Made by a program: the position numbers and the translations under genes. Source: Eutreptiella sp. 'Long Island Sound 2002' (taxonomy: Eukaryota > Euglenozoa > Euglenophyceae > Eutreptiales > Eutreptiaceae). From it: 64,000 nucleotides of DNA. The number at the start of each line of letters is the position of its first letter. Positions within the stretch are counted from its first letter, which is position 1. The notes beneath the pieces are model-generated. The model was not told where the DNA came from, did not search any database, and saw only the letters and a list, made by a program, of their open reading frames with translations. Positions 59,201 through 64,000 of this stretch are shown here, piece after piece. The stretch lies in the NCBI GenBank assembly GCA_964036045.1, contig OZ038394.1:2211379-2275378 (forward strand), in the 5' to 3' direction.

Positions 59201-61369
59201 TCTTTGAAAAAATGAGGGGGCGTTCTTCAAGCCCATGGGCATGACGGTCCACTGGACTGGGCCACATGGCGTGCACATACAGGTGAGAGGTCTGCTGTCC
59301 TTCCTCAACGGCATTTGGTGAAAGCCGTGACGGAGATCCAGCACAGAGAACAAACGACCTCTTGCCCTCTTAGCGATTTCCTCCTCAATGAGGGGCAGGG
59401 GGTGCGAATCCGCCTTGGTCTCGGCGCTGAGATTGCGAAAATCAACCACCATTCGCCAACCATCAATTGTGTTCTGGTCTGCAGGCGGTGGCTTCGGGAC
59501 TGTGAAGGGTGAACAGCACCATTCGCTGGTCATACAACCCTCAAGCCAACCAAATTCCCTGAGATTTCTCTCGATGATTTTTCTGAGGATCTCATGTTTG
59601 TGTCCATGATTTTCATAAGGGCGCTGTTTTTTTGCCTTGTACCCTTCACGAAGCTCGATGAAGGCTTCACCGAACTGTCCACGGACAGGGGGGTCCTTGA
59701 TCAACTTTCCTGAAAGGGTTGTGTCCTTCCGTTCCTCAAAAATCTTTTCTCTTGACTTGGAACACAATTCAGTGTCCACCTGATCGCCAGGAATTACTGT
59801 CGAAAAAACTTTGGCGACTTCTTCGGCTTTGGCAGGAAGAATCTTCTTACGGATGTCCCTAAACAGGTCCGTATCCACTGCCTCTTGAAGATAGGTGGGT
59901 TGTGTGTCGAAATCCCAGAGATTTTCCTCGTGATCCAGCTCCTCGAAAGGATCCATGAAAGCTTCCACAGGGGGTTTTTCATAAAAAACTCTGAATTTGC
60001 GGCGCGATTGGAGATTTATCCTCGCCCGTGCACTGAAGATTCTTTTCGATGTCGACCGTATTGGGGAAGAGGGAGACGAGGCGGATCCATTGGACGTTGA
60101 ATCACCTTGGGTATCTGACGGACAAAAATCAGAAAAAATAGATTCATCATCAGTACCACGCTCAACCTCAGATTCAGACCCAACACAAGAATCAGTACCA
60201 GAATCAGCAGAATTAGAGTCAGAAAGCTTTCCATCCACCAGGAATGCAAGCGAACTCCAGGACCGCTGTGGCAGGGGACCTGTGTCGTCCCTGGCATACA
60301 GCTTAATCTTCCTGGGAAGTTCGATGTAATCTACACAAATGTCCTGTAATTCCTGAAACCAAGGCTTGTCGTCCCACAAGGGCACAACTAAAATTGCCTG
60401 GGTTTTATCTTGCTTGATTTTGTGGATGACCTGCTGGATTAAGTGAAACGGAGGATCAATCCACAACTTCTTGTCCCATTTATGGGTCCAAGCGTCGCTG
60501 AAGTGCTTGTCGAAGCGCTTGTTCATACGGTTAGCAAAGGCATCATACTGGGGCCAAAAGGAATGATGTTCATGAAAGTATTCACAAATTGCATCGCGCC
60601 ATTTGTCGACAACTCTGTAGGATGAAGAGTGCCAGCGCGAAGGGCGTCGTGGCTGGGAGTCCCTACGAAGACATTCTAACTCTTGGGAGTAATCGGCACT
60701 CCCATTCACCTCTGCAATGGTGACATCTTCACCAAATTTTGGTGTCACCTTTTGCTTCAAAAATTCTTCTGCACTTTTAAACCCTGCGTGCAAAAAACGT
60801 AATTCAGGACGCTCCAAGGGACCTGACTCCAGCAAAAAACAACGACGATGACCTACGGGCGCCACCCTGTTCTTGCGAAGCCAAGGATGGCCCAAGTAAA
60901 GGTCATACTTTATGTCAGCACGGTAGAAGTAGTCATCCTTAAGGACAACTTCTTCCACATTTTGCTCTTCCCAAAGGTCTTGAGCGACCAAATGAGTTGA
61001 TATATAACAACCGCGTTGCCCACCTGCGAGAGAATGTCCAGAAACTCCCTCGAGGGTAACAGGATGACGCGATTCAAACACGCAGTCGTCGGGTAAGAAT
61101 GAATTGGATTGGAGATTTACCTCTGATCCATTGTCACACAAACAAGTGGCGAGGTGGAAATTTCCCTTGCAATCAGAGACCCACAGCTTTGTGACAAACT
61201 GACGAGCCCTGTGCTTGGACTGTACACCTACCTCGTCCACTACAACAGAAGGATCCGCTGCCGGATCCAGGGGAGAGGAGACAAGCGACCCTACATCAAG
61301 TAATGGTCGATCAGGAATTTGGGGATCATGCCTGAAATCGCCTGGGGAGGGGCGATTTTCGTGGCTCCC
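56214..61369 (-). pseudogene. pol of element F, one deletion
   Basis: Same order as D and C. From 61240: DNGS protease motif; Dam-like domain with IDPPF (N-to-D relative to D and C, i.e. DPPF); YIDD reverse transcriptase; RNase H; integrase; and an uninterrupted chromodomain ending at 56214. A 28-base deletion near 57968, relative to C and D, removes part of the RNase H-integrase linker and shifts the frame, so integrase and chromodomain (57914 downward) are out of phase with RT. The frame upstream is open to the gag UAG at 61370-61372. Confidence 0.9.
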
Positions 61370-61376
61370 CTAGGCG
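61339..61376 (-). promoter_or_regulatory. gag-pol UAG inside a stem-loop (element F)
   Basis: Same hairpin sequence as in D and C, UAG at 61370-61372 (complement) with its A bulged from the 11-bp stem. The same-frame open stretch to pol is preserved. Confidence 0.65.
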
Positions 61377-64000
61377 TTCTGACCTCCAGCGGCTGCGTTA
61401 ACATTGTGAACACAGCCTGATTCGTCGATCCACTCATCTTGGAACGGATCATCCGCTGGATTCAGGGCATTTTCGACATAATCTCGATCCGCATCGGACA
61501 CCTGATCTGCACCTGAGACCTGATCCACACGATGATTGCCCTTTCCACGTCCACGGCCACGGCCGCCGGATGATGGACCACCACCGTCGCCACGCCCTCT
61601 GCCCTTACCAGAGAAGGGGGTTCCTGAAGGATTTCCCTTACCCTTACCCTGTGATCCTGGAGCATTTCCTTTACTTGTACCGGATTGAGGGGTTTGGCCT
61701 GGATTTCGATTTCCGCCTCCGGCGTTGCCATTGGGACTTGTCTGACCGTTTGGCTGCCCACCGGAACCGGATGGAGTCTGATTTCCTTTGCCTTGGGACC
61801 CGCCAGGGCCTCCGGTGTTTTTGTTTCCACCGGAGGGGGTCGGATTACCCTTTCCCCCCTTGGCACCATGCACCTGTCTGTCATTCCTGTCTGAATTCTG
61901 CGAATTACTGACATTTTCACCAATCACCTTGTGATCGTAAGCAGACCATCGGTGATTAGCAGTAGAATGCGTCTTAGCTCGGTTCGTAGAACCTAAAAGA
62001 AGGCAGATGCTACAATGATCCTGAACATTCCGGGTGTCATTCACCTTTTTGTTGCCCTTTTGGGCCCCATTTTGGGTGTTTTGCTGGGTATTCTTGTTTC
62101 CACCAAGACCCTCATGGAAATTTTGATTGGCGGCGTCAGCGAGCCTCTCAACCTCTTCCCACAGTTCCTGCGGGGTGAACGAAAACACCCAGTTCCTGGC
62201 CTTCAGGCGATGGCCGTGGAAACTTACTCCCCTATTGAGAACTTGGACAAACAAGTCCCGATCCTCGTGTTCATTGAACTTGATTTTCCACGTGTTTTCA
62301 TTGAATTTCACCTTGGTAAACGACGTGGGGGAGCACTTTTGAAGTGCCTCCCTGACAGTAAACCGGTTGGCCGAGGCGTCAAAGCCATCGACTTCCGCCC
62401 ACCAGGTCTTGACCTTTTCTTCGGACTGTCTATTCCGAAGGGTGGCGGCGGTTTCTGAGGGGATCTTGTCAAAAATCAGATTTTTCAGCTCGGCACTAGA
62501 AAATTTTTCGCCTGAATGTTCAGATTCTTCTACGAGATTCCAGAAGCGCTGTCTCTTGTCCTGCACTTCGTGCAAGATTAATCGCGAGAACGAAGGAAAA
62601 TTCTTCAACATCTGGTGGTAATGGTCCTCTGGCAGCCGGGATCCACGTACCTCCAACTGTTCCCACACCTCATCAAAGGTAAGGGGGGAACTTGAATCCT
62701 CACGATCACTCCAGGTCCTGAGCCAAGTGTTGGCCGGCGCTCCCTCAAGGCAGTCCAAGAGGGCCATCAGGAACTGATCATCCTGGAGTTTTTGAGTCTT
62801 AACCCACAGTTTAAATTCCCGTTGGAACTGAGGCCAACGTCTGGGGTTTCCATTATACTTCGGTTGCTTGGCAACCTGGCGAAGTCGCAATGATGTAGGA
62901 TTAAGGAGTGAATCCAGCCCAACACCGGCCGTAATGGCAGACACCTTGGCGGCATCATTAGCCACACCAGCTCCGGCGAGGGTCTGGGCGAGCAACATCT
63001 GGGCAATTGCATTGGAATCAACAGCAGGAAGGGTAGTACGGGAGGCAGTTCGTTTGGCATTCTGAGCCTCATTCCTAGCTTTCACCGATCTACTCTGAGA
63101 TCGAGAGATTGTAACCCTTTCCTTTAGCTTAGTCCTGCTGATCCTTGCGTCGGTGGTCTTAGAGTCCACCGAAGGAGCAATCGAAAAAATTTCTGTCGCC
63201 TCCTCCGACGGTTCTGTTGTTTGTTCCACCGATGATGCGCCCTCAGACCTCATGTGGGTCTTGAAAAGATCTTAATTTCCCAGCGTCTGAATGATGAGTT
63301 GCATTTGATCTTTGAGCAATTGGAGCTCAGTATCTCGCTGTAATCTGCAAGAGCAGTCGGCAGGACAGTACATACCGTGTCCTGAAGGGCCTGAGCAGGC
63401 TGTCGGACCGCTAATCTCAGTGGTTCGCAGCCAGGAGTCCACTTGGGGAGCTCCTTCAGTCCTAATTTCCAGGCTTGCCTGCCTAGCTGCCTCTAAAATT
63501 CCTTCCTCAACCGCGGCGGCTAGATCGTCGCGGATGGAAACAGAGGGATGAGGGGCGGAGGGCCCGGCAACAGGTGCCTTGGTCTTCTCCTTCGGGAAGG
63601 GGCTTGCCTCCCAGATCTGCAAGAAAATGGCAAAAGATTTATCTTCTTGAGAACACCACCACATCCTGGTCTTAATTTCCTCTTGAAGGAGGAAAAAATA
63701 TTCGAATAAAAAATCAGAGGTGATTCTTTCTTGACCTATCAGCTTAGACGTGGCTAATAGACAAAGGGCCTCAAGCGCCTCAAGGTTACGGGTCACTTCC
63801 GAAGACAAATGGTTGTCCCATTGTGCCCATGAGGCTGGTCGATTGTAGGTAGGTACCTCACCTGGACCACCCATCTCAATGTCGTCAATGTCGGCGTCGA
63901 TGGTCTCAAAATGTGGACATTGGTAAGGAGTATTAGTACCTGCCAGGTCCGTAAGCTCCACCGGAGCGTTGCCATTAGCGTAGGCTGGGAGATTCCAGCT
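61370..64000 (-). pseudogene. gag of element F, partial, one internal stop
   Basis: Frame entering from the right edge. It includes the acidic N-terminal half, the PRRWPQFQREFKLW region, the C-x2-C-x11-H-x4-H motif and the Gly/Asn-rich tail, and stops at the UAG 61370-61372. Two substitutions near 63272 turn ATT AAA into AAT TAA and create a stop after QTLGN. The N-terminus and LTR are outside the window. Confidence 0.88.

Larger units (their letters stand above)
54036..64000 (-). mobile_element. Ty3/gypsy element F (third D/C-family copy, cut by window)
   Basis: Minus-strand copy with its 3' LTR at the left, then polypurine tract, 3' non-coding region, pol and most of gag. The 5' LTR lies beyond the right edge. 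Close to C in sequence. Its pol is the best preserved of the three at the chromodomain junction but has a 28-base deletion near 57968. No target duplication can be checked. Confidence 0.92.

Noticed and set aside
1-64000. tRNA, rRNA or CRISPR features
   Set aside because: No cloverleaf, rRNA-like or direct-repeat-spacer pattern was seen. The only tRNA relation is the 12-base primer-binding site of D and C.

Overview
This is a repeat-dominated stretch of a eukaryotic nuclear genome. It contains no bacterial-style operons, rRNA or tRNA genes, or CRISPR arrays. Almost everything recognisable is a retroelement or its debris: chromodomain-bearing Ty3/gypsy LTR elements, a LINE with apurinic-type endonuclease plus RNase H, a non-autonomous LTR element, a solo LTR and a long minisatellite. 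The mixture (chromoviruses with a Dam-like methyltransferase domain, an RNase H-bearing LINE, GT-AG-like splice signals, moderate to high GC) suggests an alga, a streptophyte or another large-genome protist. I cannot name the species.

Left part (1-29.4 kb) is a three-level nest. The oldest layer is a plus-strand Ty3/gypsy element, here called E1. Its pol frame (protease, Dam-like domain, RT, RNase H) runs to 4160 and resumes in frame at 25763 (integrase, chromodomain, stop at 27445). It is split by element D (4161-25757, minus strand; 534-bp LTRs; 5-bp target duplication CTGAG). D is itself split within gag by element C (12691-23445, minus strand; 532-bp LTRs; duplication GGGAT). A solo LTR (27469-27977, duplication CCCTG) interrupts the E1 3' region. 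A third copy of the D/C family, element F, starts at 54036 and runs off the right edge.

The D/C/F elements share an unusual plan. Gag begins inside the 5' LTR and reads through the primer-binding site. Gag and pol are in one frame separated by a single UAG, which lies inside a hairpin identical in all three copies. Pol carries a protease with DNGS, a Dam-like NPPF domain, YIDD RT, RNase H, integrase and a chromodomain. About 1.6 kb of non-coding sequence and a polypurine tract precede the 3' LTR. All three copies are broken by stops or frameshifts.

Middle part (29.4-40.1 kb) has little gene content: possible E1 LTR sequence, a short candidate exon at 33269, a strongly T-depleted tract from about 33.48 kb, and a minisatellite of about 126 bp per unit (35.5-39.35 kb). 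The long open frames there are composition and repeat artefacts.

Right part (40.1-54 kb) holds a large open frame whose C-terminal ~180 residues look like an ALKBH8-type AlkB dioxygenase (HxE instead of HxD). It is followed on the same strand by a decayed frame and a LINE ORF2 of 1558 codons (endonuclease, RT, RNase H, C-terminal PIP-box-like peptide) with two internal stops. A 5-kb non-autonomous LTR element (43107-48179, duplication GACCA) sits between the AlkB frame and ORF2. Once it is removed, the AlkB frame and the LINE frame are separated by only about 0.9 kb, so the AlkB protein may be part of the LINE. The strongest leads are this AlkB-LINE association, the UAG-in-hairpin gag-pol junction, the Dam-like domain in two Ty3 families, and the C-terminal PIP-like motif.
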